Below the pieces are notes generated by a model, which did no database searches, was not told the DNA's origin, and saw only the letters and a program-made list of their open reading frames with translations. A stretch of 12,680 nucleotides of DNA from assembly GCA_003669575.1 (NCBI GenBank), contig QWOR01000211.1, positions 1-12,680 of the forward strand, read 5' to 3'. The DNA comes from Planctomycetota bacterium. Its GTDB lineage: Bacteria; Planctomycetota; Planctomycetia; Planctomycetales; Planctomycetaceae. This document shows positions 7,776-12,680 of this stretch, one piece after another. How positions within the stretch are numbered: the first letter of the stretch is position 1; each line of letters starts with the position of its first letter. The translations under genes and the position numbers were made by a program.

Positions 7776-8750
7776 TCACTCATCCTGGCGAGAGGTCTTC
7801 CGAATGTTGGTCATGCCAGCTGAAATCCCCGCATCAATCACCTGAATGATCGATCCGTGCTTGGCGTTGTAATCCGCTTCAATCAACAGCTGAGTCTTCT
7901 GTTCCGATGCCATCTTGGATGTCAACGTTTCGACCAGCACGCTCGGCGACTCGATCGGCACGTCATCCACGAGCATGGCCCCTTCCGCGTCGATGTTGAC
8001 GACGACCGACTGATCCTGAAGTTCCTCCACCTGCATCTGTACCGTTCCCGTGTCGTCGTTAGGTTCGGGAGGGGAGGTCTGCAGCGACTTTTGGGTCACA
8101 AAGGACGCGGTGATCATGAAGAAGATCAACAGCTGAAACGTCACGTCGACCATTGGCGTCATGTCGAGGCCGTCATTCGCGATTCGCGATTCGCGGACGC
8201 CTCGAGGGGCATCCTCATCCGGCTCCTCATCGGCCCATAAGTTCCCCGGTGAGGGGGCCCTGACAGGGACGGACTTGGGTGACACGGGTTTTGACTGTGC
8301 GGGCGAAACAGCTGGCTGGGTTGGAGACGCGACCACCGGAGCACGGACCGCTGGTTGTTTCACCTCCGGCGGCGGTGTCGTAACGGGCGGTGGTACGGGC
8401 GCGGAGGATACTGGCTTCGGTGCGGATTGGGTTGGGGATGTTGCCTTCGGTGGCGATGACGGTGCAGCCGTTGCCCGTTGAGTGGGGGCAGCTGCTGGTG
8501 AATTGGGGACAACGGAGGCCGGTCGGGTTTCCGGAGGCCGGGGGGTGGGGGTCGGCGATGCTGCAGCGGGGCTTGTCCCCGCTGCTGGCGGAGCAGGTCG
8601 GGCGGCCTGCGTATCCAGCTGCTTCGTCGCGGCCGCTTCCGGCACCCGAATCGGCTCCGTACAGGCAGGGCAATTCACCGTCGCACCCATTTTGCGACTG
8701 GAAATGCTCAGCAGCTGCCTGCAATGAGGGCATCGGAACTGGATCGGCAT
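7776..8750 (-). CDS. ExbD/TolR-family subunit with N-terminal zinc ribbon and proline-rich linker
   Basis: This 324-residue protein has three parts. Residues 1-38 form a zinc ribbon with CPHC (7-10) and CPAC (27-30), of the short type that recurs at the N-termini of planctomycete proteins. Residues 41-170 are a Pro/Ala/Thr/Ser-rich linker. Residues 190-324 are a complete ExbD: DMTPMVDVTFQLLIFFM (196-212) carries the membrane-embedded Asp202 expected to take part in proton transfer, followed by a periplasmic domain with VVVNIDAEG (249-257) and LLIEADYNAKHGSIIQVID (288-306). ExbD N-termini face the cytoplasm, so the ribbon and linker are cytoplasmic. E. coli ExbD is about 141 residues; this one is more than twice that because of the extension. 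AAGGA lies 6 nt upstream of the ATG. It follows another exbD by 42 bp, so both are probably made together. What the ribbon binds is unknown. Confidence 0.9.
   Translation of the reverse strand: MPIQFRCPHCRQLLSISSRKMGATVNCPACTEPIRVPEAAATKQLDTQAARPAPPAAGTSPAAASPTPTPRPPETRPASVVPNSPAAAPTQRATAAPSSPPKATSPTQSAPKPVSSAPVPPPVTTPPPEVKQPAVRAPVVASPTQPAVSPAQSKPVSPKSVPVRAPSPGNLWADEEPDEDAPRGVRESRIANDGLDMTPMVDVTFQLLIFFMITASFVTQKSLQTSPPEPNDDTGTVQMQVEELQDQSVVVNIDAEGAMLVDDVPIESPSVLVETLTSKMASEQKTQLLIEADYNAKHGSIIQVIDAGISAGMTNIRKTSRQDE
8175..8195. repeat. Three tandem 7-bp repeats inside the zinc-ribbon exbD
   Basis: The coding strand holds three perfect head-to-tail copies of CGCGAAT, encoding ESRIAN just before the membrane segment. 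Because the unit is 7 bp, loss or gain of one copy would shift the frame and remove the whole ExbD part while keeping the zinc ribbon and linker. Confidence 0.8.
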
Positions 8751-8792
8751 ACGAAATCCTTATTCAGGAACAGTCACCACGAACTCGTTCGC

Positions 8793-9215
8793 TTACTTCT
8801 TCACCAGCACACCCGTGAAGTACCGCAGCTCCTCTTCTGACGCTTCCGAAGCTGCCAGCGCCACCTCCTCCACAAACCCCGAGGGCACTTCAGTGTCGGA
8901 CAGAATGATCACGTTCCGCTTCTCGCGCATGACCCCCTCTCGAACGTAGTTCGTCACATCGGTCAGAGAGGCGGGACCATTCTCTTTCTTCCCGTTCGAC
9001 AGGTAGACCTGCGGATCACCTTCGCTCTTGAAAATCGTCAACACCACTGATTCCTTGCTGTTGACCGGGATATCGTGCCGAGCCTTGGGCAATTCCACCG
9101 CTGTGGTTTTGGAAGCGTTGTTCGTCAGGATGAAGAAAATCAAAAGCAGGAACGTCACGTCGATCATCGGCGTGATGTCCATTTCTGTTTCTTCGACAAT
9201 CTTCCGTCGCTTCAC
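8793..9215 (-). CDS. exbD: ExbD/TolR-family biopolymer transport subunit
   Basis: This 140-residue protein matches the usual ExbD length (E. coli about 141). A short basic cytoplasmic start (MKRRKIVEETE) leads to DITPMIDVTFLLLIFFIL (13-30), a single membrane helix whose Asp19 corresponds to the essential Asp of ExbD/TolR. The periplasmic domain ends with VPSGFVEEVALAASEASEE (110-128), equivalent to the conserved VPYGxVVxVMDxA region. ExbD works with ExbB as a proton-driven motor that energises a TonB- or TolA-like protein. The start is GTG; the ATG five bases upstream (9220) is out of frame and meets a stop after two codons. It sits 38 bp after exbB. The family is certain, but whether it serves a TonB-like or a Tol-like role cannot be read from this subunit alone. 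Confidence 0.92.
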   Translation of the reverse strand: MKRRKIVEETEMDITPMIDVTFLLLIFFILTNNASKTTAVELPKARHDIPVNSKESVVLTIFKSEGDPQVYLSNGKKENGPASLTDVTNYVREGVMREKRNVIILSDTEVPSGFVEEVALAASEASEEELRYFTGVLVKK

Positions 9216-9222
9216 GGCATTT

Positions 9223-9228
9223 CCCCCT
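9223..9228 (-). promoter_or_regulatory. Ribosome binding site for the GTG start of exbD
   Basis: AGGGGG on the minus strand lies 7 nt upstream of the GTG at 9215. It supports the GTG as the real start; the next in-frame ATG (Met12, at 9182) would delete the basic N-terminus. Confidence 0.55.
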
Positions 9229-9253
9229 TAGAGCTGTCCTGCGTTGACCGGCC

Positions 9254-9910
9254 TCAGGCCATCGCGTCCTGCAACTCCTGGAAGAAATCGTTCAACTGCT
9301 CTGCCGTTGCGTCCGTCAACCGGCTCAGCCTAGTCTGAATCATCCCCGCCAGAATCGTCAGCGGAATCGCGATCACCAGTCCGTCAGCGGTCGTGTACAG
9401 AGCCAGCGAAATATCGCCGGCCAATGCCTGAGGATCGGCTCCGCCGCCCGTCGCGCTCGACAGCTTGCCGAACGCGAGCACCATTCCTGTCACCGTTCCG
9501 AGCAATCCGAGCATCGGAGCGGTCTTGATCATCGCGATGATCCACGAGTAGCGATATTCCATCTCGGCCAGCATCTCGCGCTCGTACTTCTCCTCGACGA
9601 ACTGCCGACACTTCGCTAGGCCACGATCCCGTCGAGTCATCGCCAGCATCACGAGTTGCGGAAAGGCCTTCGACCAATACCGCGGAGTGTCACATAGTGC
9701 CGTGACCCCATCAAAGTCCTTGTTCTGGATGAGTTCGCGAAGCTGTTCCATAAACTCGGCGGACAGCTTGGGTGACATTCGCTTCTGCATCACTTTGCGC
9801 CATAGAACAATGACGCAGTAGACCCCGTAGAGAGCACACGCGAGCAGCGCCAGGTAACAGCCGGGGCCGGAGATATCCAGCAACCACAAGATCAAACGAT
9901 CTGTATCCAT
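9254..9910 (-). CDS. exbB: MotA/TolQ/ExbB-family proton channel
   Basis: This 218-residue inner-membrane protein is close in size to TolQ and ExbB (about 230-244). Predicted membrane helices are at about 16-37, 122-148 and 168-193, with a cytoplasmic loop (38-120) between the first two, as in the family. The hallmark stretches are APMLGLLGTVTGMVLAF (131-147) in helix 2 and GDISLALYTTADGLVIAIP (165-183) in helix 3, the pore-lining Thr-bearing motifs. In known systems an ExbB pentamer surrounds an ExbD dimer and converts proton flow into movement. GGAG (9918-9921) lies 7 nt upstream of the ATG. Its partners are the two ExbD genes directly downstream and the anchored protein directly upstream. 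Sequence alone does not separate TolQ-like from ExbB-like roles; I use exbB as the family symbol. Confidence 0.93.
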   Translation of the reverse strand: MDTDRLILWLLDISGPGCYLALLACALYGVYCVIVLWRKVMQKRMSPKLSAEFMEQLRELIQNKDFDGVTALCDTPRYWSKAFPQLVMLAMTRRDRGLAKCRQFVEEKYEREMLAEMEYRYSWIIAMIKTAPMLGLLGTVTGMVLAFGKLSSATGGGADPQALAGDISLALYTTADGLVIAIPLTILAGMIQTRLSRLTDATAEQLNDFFQELQDAMA

Positions 9911-9962
9911 TCCACTTCTCCACTGCCAATCATGGCGTTGTTGACGGCGTTCTGCCGATGCA

Positions 9963-10868
9963 TCACTTGAGGTATGTCTGACGTGTGACCTGGAACTCGA
10001 ACCCGCTGCCCTTGGTGTTCACCACGAAGTACGTGCGGCGGATCTCTCGCAGATTCCGCTTCGCATAATTCGTTTCAAGCGTAACCAGCAGCTGCTCTGT
10101 CTGTGCGGGGTAGAAATGAAAGATCACGTTCTTGCCGACCGTAATGCCCGCTTTTTGAAAGAGCTTTTCGTCGGCTTTCCGGCGTTCGCCCGAGTCCCAC
10201 TTCATATAGAGACGCTTCTCGTCCTTTCCGGAGGTCCCATAACGCACCTTCGGCGTCCCTGACACGCCAGAGATGTAGGCCAGTCGCCCGTCCGGCATGA
10301 CTGCTCCCAGCTCAATTCCAAAGAAATCGAGCTGCCGTGCATACTCCGTCAGCGACGATCCATCGGCAAACCGGATGAACCATCGCAGCTCCGCAGCCAC
10401 GCCACCCCCATTCCCGGGACCAAATCCGAGCGGGCGTTTCCCGGTCCCCGTGGCTGACCCGTTCAACTCAGCATGTTCGGTCTGTTCAACCTGAATCTCC
10501 TGCAACCGCACAGCAGCCTTGTCAGCGACCTCGGTCAGCATGGTGATCTCTTCGTGGACTTCTTCCTGCTGCTGGATTTCGGTCGTCGTCTCTTCCGGAG
10601 TTTCAATATCGAGCGTTTCGTTCGGATCACCGTCCTCGACACCACCACCGATTCGCACCAGTTCCATGGGAACCAGATCGGGCAACGCGGGTGGTCGAGT
10701 CGACCAGAACAGACTGAACGCCCAGATCACTCCGCAAACCACGGCGATCGAAAACGCCATCAGACTCGAGCTGATGATGTCGTATTTACTGAACTTCAGA
10801 AATGGCTGCGGTTTGCTTTGCTCAGGCGTCGTCGGCCGAGTTGCGGGAGGCGGTTGAATCGCAGCCAT
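9963..10868 (-). CDS. Single-pass envelope protein in the TonB/TolA position, no recognised domain
   Basis: This 301-residue protein is the first gene of the operon. A Pro-rich cytoplasmic tail (1-28) precedes one membrane helix (about 31-55, core SLMAFSIAVVCGVIWAFSLF). Residues 80-135 are acidic and helical (EIQQQEEVHEEITML), 136-157 are a Gly-rich hinge, and 158-301 form a mixed alpha/beta C-terminal domain (LRWFIRFADGSS, VIFHFYPAQTEQLLVTLE). The layout of tail, helix, rod, hinge and globular domain resembles TonB and TolA, and the gene neighbours ExbB. I could not, however, see a TonB C-terminal motif or the SxxxH membrane motif that TonB uses to contact ExbBD. Orthology is therefore not claimed; the TolA-like role comes from topology and position. 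The ribosome site is weak (GAG about 9 nt upstream of the ATG). The protein is followed by exbB after 52 bp. Confidence 0.82.
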   Translation of the reverse strand: MAAIQPPPATRPTTPEQSKPQPFLKFSKYDIISSSLMAFSIAVVCGVIWAFSLFWSTRPPALPDLVPMELVRIGGGVEDGDPNETLDIETPEETTTEIQQQEEVHEEITMLTEVADKAAVRLQEIQVEQTEHAELNGSATGTGKRPLGFGPGNGGGVAAELRWFIRFADGSSLTEYARQLDFFGIELGAVMPDGRLAYISGVSGTPKVRYGTSGKDEKRLYMKWDSGERRKADEKLFQKAGITVGKNVIFHFYPAQTEQLLVTLETNYAKRNLREIRRTYFVVNTKGSGFEFQVTRQTYLK

Positions 10869-10922
10869 AGCTCACTCGGAGGGAGAACGTCGCACAAGTG
10901 GAGTCTGGTGGGCTCCGGCACT

Positions 10923-10936
10923 CTGTCTTAAGACAG
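10923..10936. promoter_or_regulatory. 14-bp perfect palindrome in the operon leader
   Basis: CTGTCTTAAGACAG is a perfect 14-bp palindrome, 54 bp upstream of the first start codon of the ExbBD operon and roughly 25-40 nt downstream of the predicted transcription start. As DNA it could be an operator for a dimeric repressor acting just after initiation. As RNA it would fold into a 5-bp stem with a UUAA tetraloop. Function is inferred. Confidence 0.5.
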
Positions 10937-10971
10937 TCATGTCGTAGTGTCACAAAACCCAACCAGTCATG
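10934..10971. repeat. 8-bp direct repeat 30 bp apart around the transcription start
   Basis: CAGTCATG occurs at 10934-10941 and again at 10964-10971, a 30-bp period close to three helical turns. The first copy overlaps the palindrome and the second overlaps the -10 element, so a protein binding both would cover the promoter. Confidence 0.45.
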
Positions 10972-10997
10972 CTATTGCTGGCCCAGTCGAGTGTCAA
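10969..10997 (-). promoter_or_regulatory. Sigma-70-type promoter of the ExbBD operon
   Basis: On the minus strand a perfect -35 box TTGACA (10992-10997) is followed after exactly 17 bp by TAGCAT (10969-10974), four of six matches to TATAAT including the key A at position 2 and T at position 6. Transcription would start near 10962, giving a leader of about 95 nt before the ATG at 10868. It is oriented toward the operon and is the best promoter match I found upstream of it. Confidence 0.65.
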
Positions 10998-11003
10998 CGA
11001 GCG

Positions 11004-11026
11004 ATAAATTTTCATTTAGATTGAAT
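11004..11026 (-). promoter_or_regulatory. AT-rich block upstream of the -35 box (possible UP element)
   Basis: A 23-bp stretch made almost entirely of A and T lies at about -42 to -64 relative to the predicted start, where the RNA polymerase alpha subunits contact UP elements. It stands out against GC-rich surroundings. The role is inferred from position and composition. Confidence 0.4.
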
Positions 11027-11098
11027 CCCCCTGAACAAATTGGAGCCACTCGGACCATCGATTGTTTCGTTCACATCGCCTTGCCATCATACGACCGT

Positions 11099-11114
11099 AC
11101 AGCGAACCCGCTGT
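11099..11114. repeat. Small inverted repeat upstream of the oxidoreductase gene
   Basis: ACAGCG and CGCTGT form a perfect 6-bp stem around an AACC loop, ending 36 nt before the ATG at 11151. An alternative stem CTGTG/CACAG (11111-11115 with 11125-11129) would compete with it. There is no T-run, so it is not a terminator. It may be an operator or a leader hairpin, or chance. Confidence 0.3.
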
Positions 11115-11150
11115 GGTTGAGTCACACAGTCCTTCAATCAGCGTCGTGTC

Positions 11151-12251
11151 ATGCCTGTTCGTTACGCCATCATCGGAGCCGGCGCCGTCTCCGATTACCA
11201 CCATGTCCCGGGAATACGTCTCGATAAGCGCTCCGAACTCGTGGCGATCTGCGACCCCAACGAACAACTACTCCAGCAGCGGGTCAAGGACTGGGGCATC
11301 TCCAAGATCACCACAAAGTACGAAGATATCGCAAACGATCCCGATATCGACGCGGTGATCATCGCCACGCCGAACTTCACACATCATGAGATCGTGCTCG
11401 CCTGTGCCAAGGGTGGTAAGCACATGATGTGCGAGAAGCCACTGGGGCTGAACTTTGCGCAGTCGGCAGAGATGTACCGTGCCGCTCGCGACAACAACCT
11501 CAAGCACATGACGGCGTTCACCTACCGCTTCGCTCCGTCGATGCGGTACCTGCGTCACCTCGTCAAGACCGGTGCACTCGGCGATATCCGGCACTTCCGC
11601 AGCCAGCGGTTCCTCGACTGGCCCGAGACCAGCTGGGGCTGGCGGCAGTACAAGCACCTGGCTGGGGCGGGCGACCTGTTCGACATGACGATCCATCGCA
11701 TCGACTTCGCGATGGACCTGTGCGGGCCAATCGACTCGATCTGCGGTGCAGTGGCCACCTTCTGTCCGCGTGACAAGACAGCTGACGGAAAACCCTGCGA
11801 ACCGTCCAACGTCGACGACTGGTCAGCATTGATCGGCCGCTTCTCCAATGGAGCGGTCGGCGTGTGGGAAGGCACCACCCTCGCCAAGGGGCACCACAAC
11901 AACGGCTTCGGCTGGGAATGGGCCGAGATCAACGGCTCCGAGGGCTCAGCTGTCTATCGCCTGACCGAACCCAATACGATCCTGATGGGCAAGTACGGCG
12001 GCACGATGGAAACCGTCCCCGTTCCTCGCGAGTTCCTCGTCATCCCCGGTAGCCCCCGTAACCCGGACGAAGGCAACCCGAGTACCGTCTTCCGCTACGA
12101 CCTGGTCTACGAACTGACCTCAGCCATTGTCGAAGACCGTCCCGCAATTCCCGGCTTCGATCACGGAGCCATCGCCCAGGGCGTCGCCGATGCCGTGCTG
12201 GAATCGGCGGAAAAAAAGACCTGGGTCGATGTGAATCACCAACTCGGGTAA
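11151..12251 (+). CDS. Gfo/Idh/MocA-family NAD(P)-dependent oxidoreductase
   Basis: This 366-residue protein has the usual family length and both domains. The N-terminal Rossmann fold shows the dinucleotide motif AIIGAGAVS (6-14) and an acidic residue at the end of strand 2 (CDPNE, 34-38). CEKPLG (94-99) is the family's catalytic Lys motif (Lys96). The C-terminal domain contains LFDMTIHRIDFAMDL (176-190), where His182 is the expected second active-site residue. Members oxidise or reduce sugars, inositols and related polyols, or act in unusual-sugar biosynthesis; the substrate cannot be read here. No signal peptide is visible, so it is probably cytoplasmic. The ATG at 11151 fits the fold start, but no clear ribosome site precedes it. 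It is transcribed away from the ExbBD operon and is followed 75 bp later by an aldo/keto reductase, suggesting a two-step carbohydrate pathway. I see no direct functional link to the ExbBD genes. Confidence 0.93.
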   Translation: MPVRYAIIGAGAVSDYHHVPGIRLDKRSELVAICDPNEQLLQQRVKDWGISKITTKYEDIANDPDIDAVIIATPNFTHHEIVLACAKGGKHMMCEKPLGLNFAQSAEMYRAARDNNLKHMTAFTYRFAPSMRYLRHLVKTGALGDIRHFRSQRFLDWPETSWGWRQYKHLAGAGDLFDMTIHRIDFAMDLCGPIDSICGAVATFCPRDKTADGKPCEPSNVDDWSALIGRFSNGAVGVWEGTTLAKGHHNNGFGWEWAEINGSEGSAVYRLTEPNTILMGKYGGTMETVPVPREFLVIPGSPRNPDEGNPSTVFRYDLVYELTSAIVEDRPAIPGFDHGAIAQGVADAVLESAEKKTWVDVNHQLG

Positions 12252-12262
12252 GTCTCCTCTGC

Positions 12263-12294
12263 GTTGGAATTCGGGCGTGACACCGAACTCCAAC
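12263..12294 (+). other. Intergenic stem-loop between oxidoreductase and aldo/keto reductase
   Basis: GTTGGAATTCGG (12263-12274) pairs with CCGAACTCCAAC (12283-12294) with one A/C mismatch, leaving an 8-nt loop. It starts 11 bp after the upstream stop codon and ends 32 bp before the next ATG. There is no T-run after it, so it does not look like a standard intrinsic terminator. It may stabilise the upstream message or cause partial read-through. Confidence 0.5.
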
Positions 12295-12326
12295 AATTCG
12301 CGCCCAGTGTGCCAGGGACCGCCTAC

Positions 12327-12680
12327 ATGAACCGTCGTCGTATCGGCCTCACCGATCTTTGGGTCTCACCCGTTGCCATGGGCTGCTGGCCCATCGCTGG
12401 CATCACCAGCATCGATGTCACCGAGGCCCACAGCCTCGCCACGATTCAGGCGGCCCTCGACTCCGGGATCAACTTCTTCGACACCGCTTACTGCTACGGA
12501 CACCACGGCGAGAGCGAGCAGATGGTCGGCCGCGTACTCCGTCCGTATCGCAATGAGGTCGTCATCGCCACCAAGTGCGGCATCGGCTGGGGCCCCGACC
12601 TGAAACAGCTCAAGGACGCACGCCCCGCAACGATTCGCCGTCAGTGCGACGAGAGCCTGCAGCGGCTGGGGATCGATGTC
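12327..12680 (+). CDS. Aldo/keto reductase, N-terminal part (cut by window edge)
   Basis: The first 118 codons are present and the gene continues past the right edge. The opening MNRRRIGLTDLWVSPVAMGC is the typical first strand of bacterial aldo/keto reductases. FFDTAYCYG (51-59) carries the catalytic Asp52 and Tyr57, and VVIATKCG (78-85) the catalytic Lys83; the catalytic His would lie beyond the window. These (alpha/beta)8-barrel enzymes use NADPH to interconvert carbonyls and alcohols, often on sugars. AGGGA (12314-12318) lies 8 nt upstream of the ATG, a good ribosome site. Placed 75 bp after the Gfo/Idh/MocA gene on the same strand, it is probably co-expressed with it. The exact substrate is unknown. 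Confidence 0.92.
   Translation, partial: MNRRRIGLTDLWVSPVAMGCWPIAGITSIDVTEAHSLATIQAALDSGINFFDTAYCYGHHGESEQMVGRVLRPYRNEVVIATKCGIGWGPDLKQLKDARPATIRRQCDESLQRLGIDV

Larger units (their letters stand above)
1..10868 (-). other. Seven-gene ExbB/ExbD operon (last gene truncated by window edge)
   Basis: Seven consecutive genes run on the minus strand with gaps of 52, 38, 42, 107, 57 and 70 bp in transcription order and no convincing terminator between them. The order is TolA-like anchor, ExbB, ExbD, zinc-ribbon ExbD, FHA/beta-propeller protein, TPR/solute-binding protein and an unknown secreted protein. All products are predicted to be membrane-bound or exported, which supports a shared envelope function. 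The only strong promoter I found lies upstream of the first gene. The widest gap (7669-7775) could hide a weak internal promoter, but I saw none. Co-transcription is inferred from spacing and strand. Confidence 0.75.
10869..11150. promoter_or_regulatory. Divergent intergenic regulatory region
   Basis: This 282-bp stretch separates the minus-strand ExbBD operon from the plus-strand oxidoreductase. It contains a good minus-strand promoter, an AT-rich block, a palindrome, direct repeats and a small inverted repeat, each listed separately. For the plus-strand gene I found only a weak candidate (TTGTTT, 17-nt spacer, CATCAT near 11061-11090) and no clear ribosome site before the ATG at 11151. Confidence 0.6.

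Noticed and set aside
8200..8640. Low-complexity G/T-rich DNA as a possible non-coding repeat region
   Set aside because: It is explained by the Pro/Ala/Thr-rich linker codons of the zinc-ribbon ExbD read on the minus strand.
11061..11090. Promoter for the oxidoreductase gene (TTGTTT, 17 nt, CATCAT)
   Set aside because: Only three of six and four of six matches, with the first -10 base wrong; too weak to list as a separate promoter.
12263..12294. Calling the stem-loop an intrinsic terminator
   Set aside because: No T-run follows the stem; the next bases are AATTCGCGCCC, so only a generic stem-loop is reported.

Overview
The window looks like chromosomal DNA from a member of the Planctomycetota (inference from architecture, not from a marker gene). 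The pointers are a short double-CxxC zinc ribbon of the kind common in planctomycete proteins, here fused to an ExbD subunit; an FHA domain, a membrane segment and a PQQ-type beta-propeller in one chain; an ExbB/ExbD operon with unusual partners; and a Gfo/Idh/MocA oxidoreductase next to an aldo/keto reductase. The DNA is moderately GC-rich, coding is dense, and genes are separated by short gaps (38-107 bp in the minus-strand operon) rather than overlapping. I saw no tRNA, rRNA, CRISPR array, insertion sequence or phage gene.

Layout. Positions 1-10868 carry seven minus-strand genes that read as one operon. In transcription order they are: a 301-residue single-pass membrane protein in the TonB/TolA position (9963-10868); an ExbB/TolQ proton channel (9254-9910); a minimal ExbD/TolR (8793-9215); a second ExbD with an N-terminal zinc ribbon and a long proline-rich linker (7776-8750); a 1205-residue FHA - membrane segment - TPR-like - beta-propeller protein (4051-7668); a secreted TPR plus family-5 solute-binding-like protein (1489-3993); and an unrecognised secreted protein that runs off the left edge (1-1418). 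A divergent intergenic region (10869-11150) holds a strong sigma-70-type promoter for the operon (10969-10997) with an AT-rich upstream block, a 14-bp palindrome and an 8-bp direct repeat. On the plus strand follow a complete Gfo/Idh/MocA oxidoreductase (11151-12251) and the start of an aldo/keto reductase (12327-12680), probably a separate sugar or polyol metabolism unit.

How the genes may work together. ExbB and ExbD form proton-motive-force-driven motors in the inner membrane. Here the motor is encoded with a TolA-like anchored rod, a beta-propeller protein and a TPR protein. That parallels Tol-Pal (TolQ, TolR, TolA, beta-propeller TolB, TPR-containing CpoB) in composition, although the parts come from different families and no Pal-like lipoprotein is in view. 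Two proteins put extra modules in the cytoplasm (zinc ribbon on ExbD, FHA on the propeller protein), so the machine could be sensed or controlled from inside. The FHA domain, however, has lost the usual phosphate-binding Arg and Ser. This working model of a Tol-like envelope machine is inference; the individual family assignments are much firmer.
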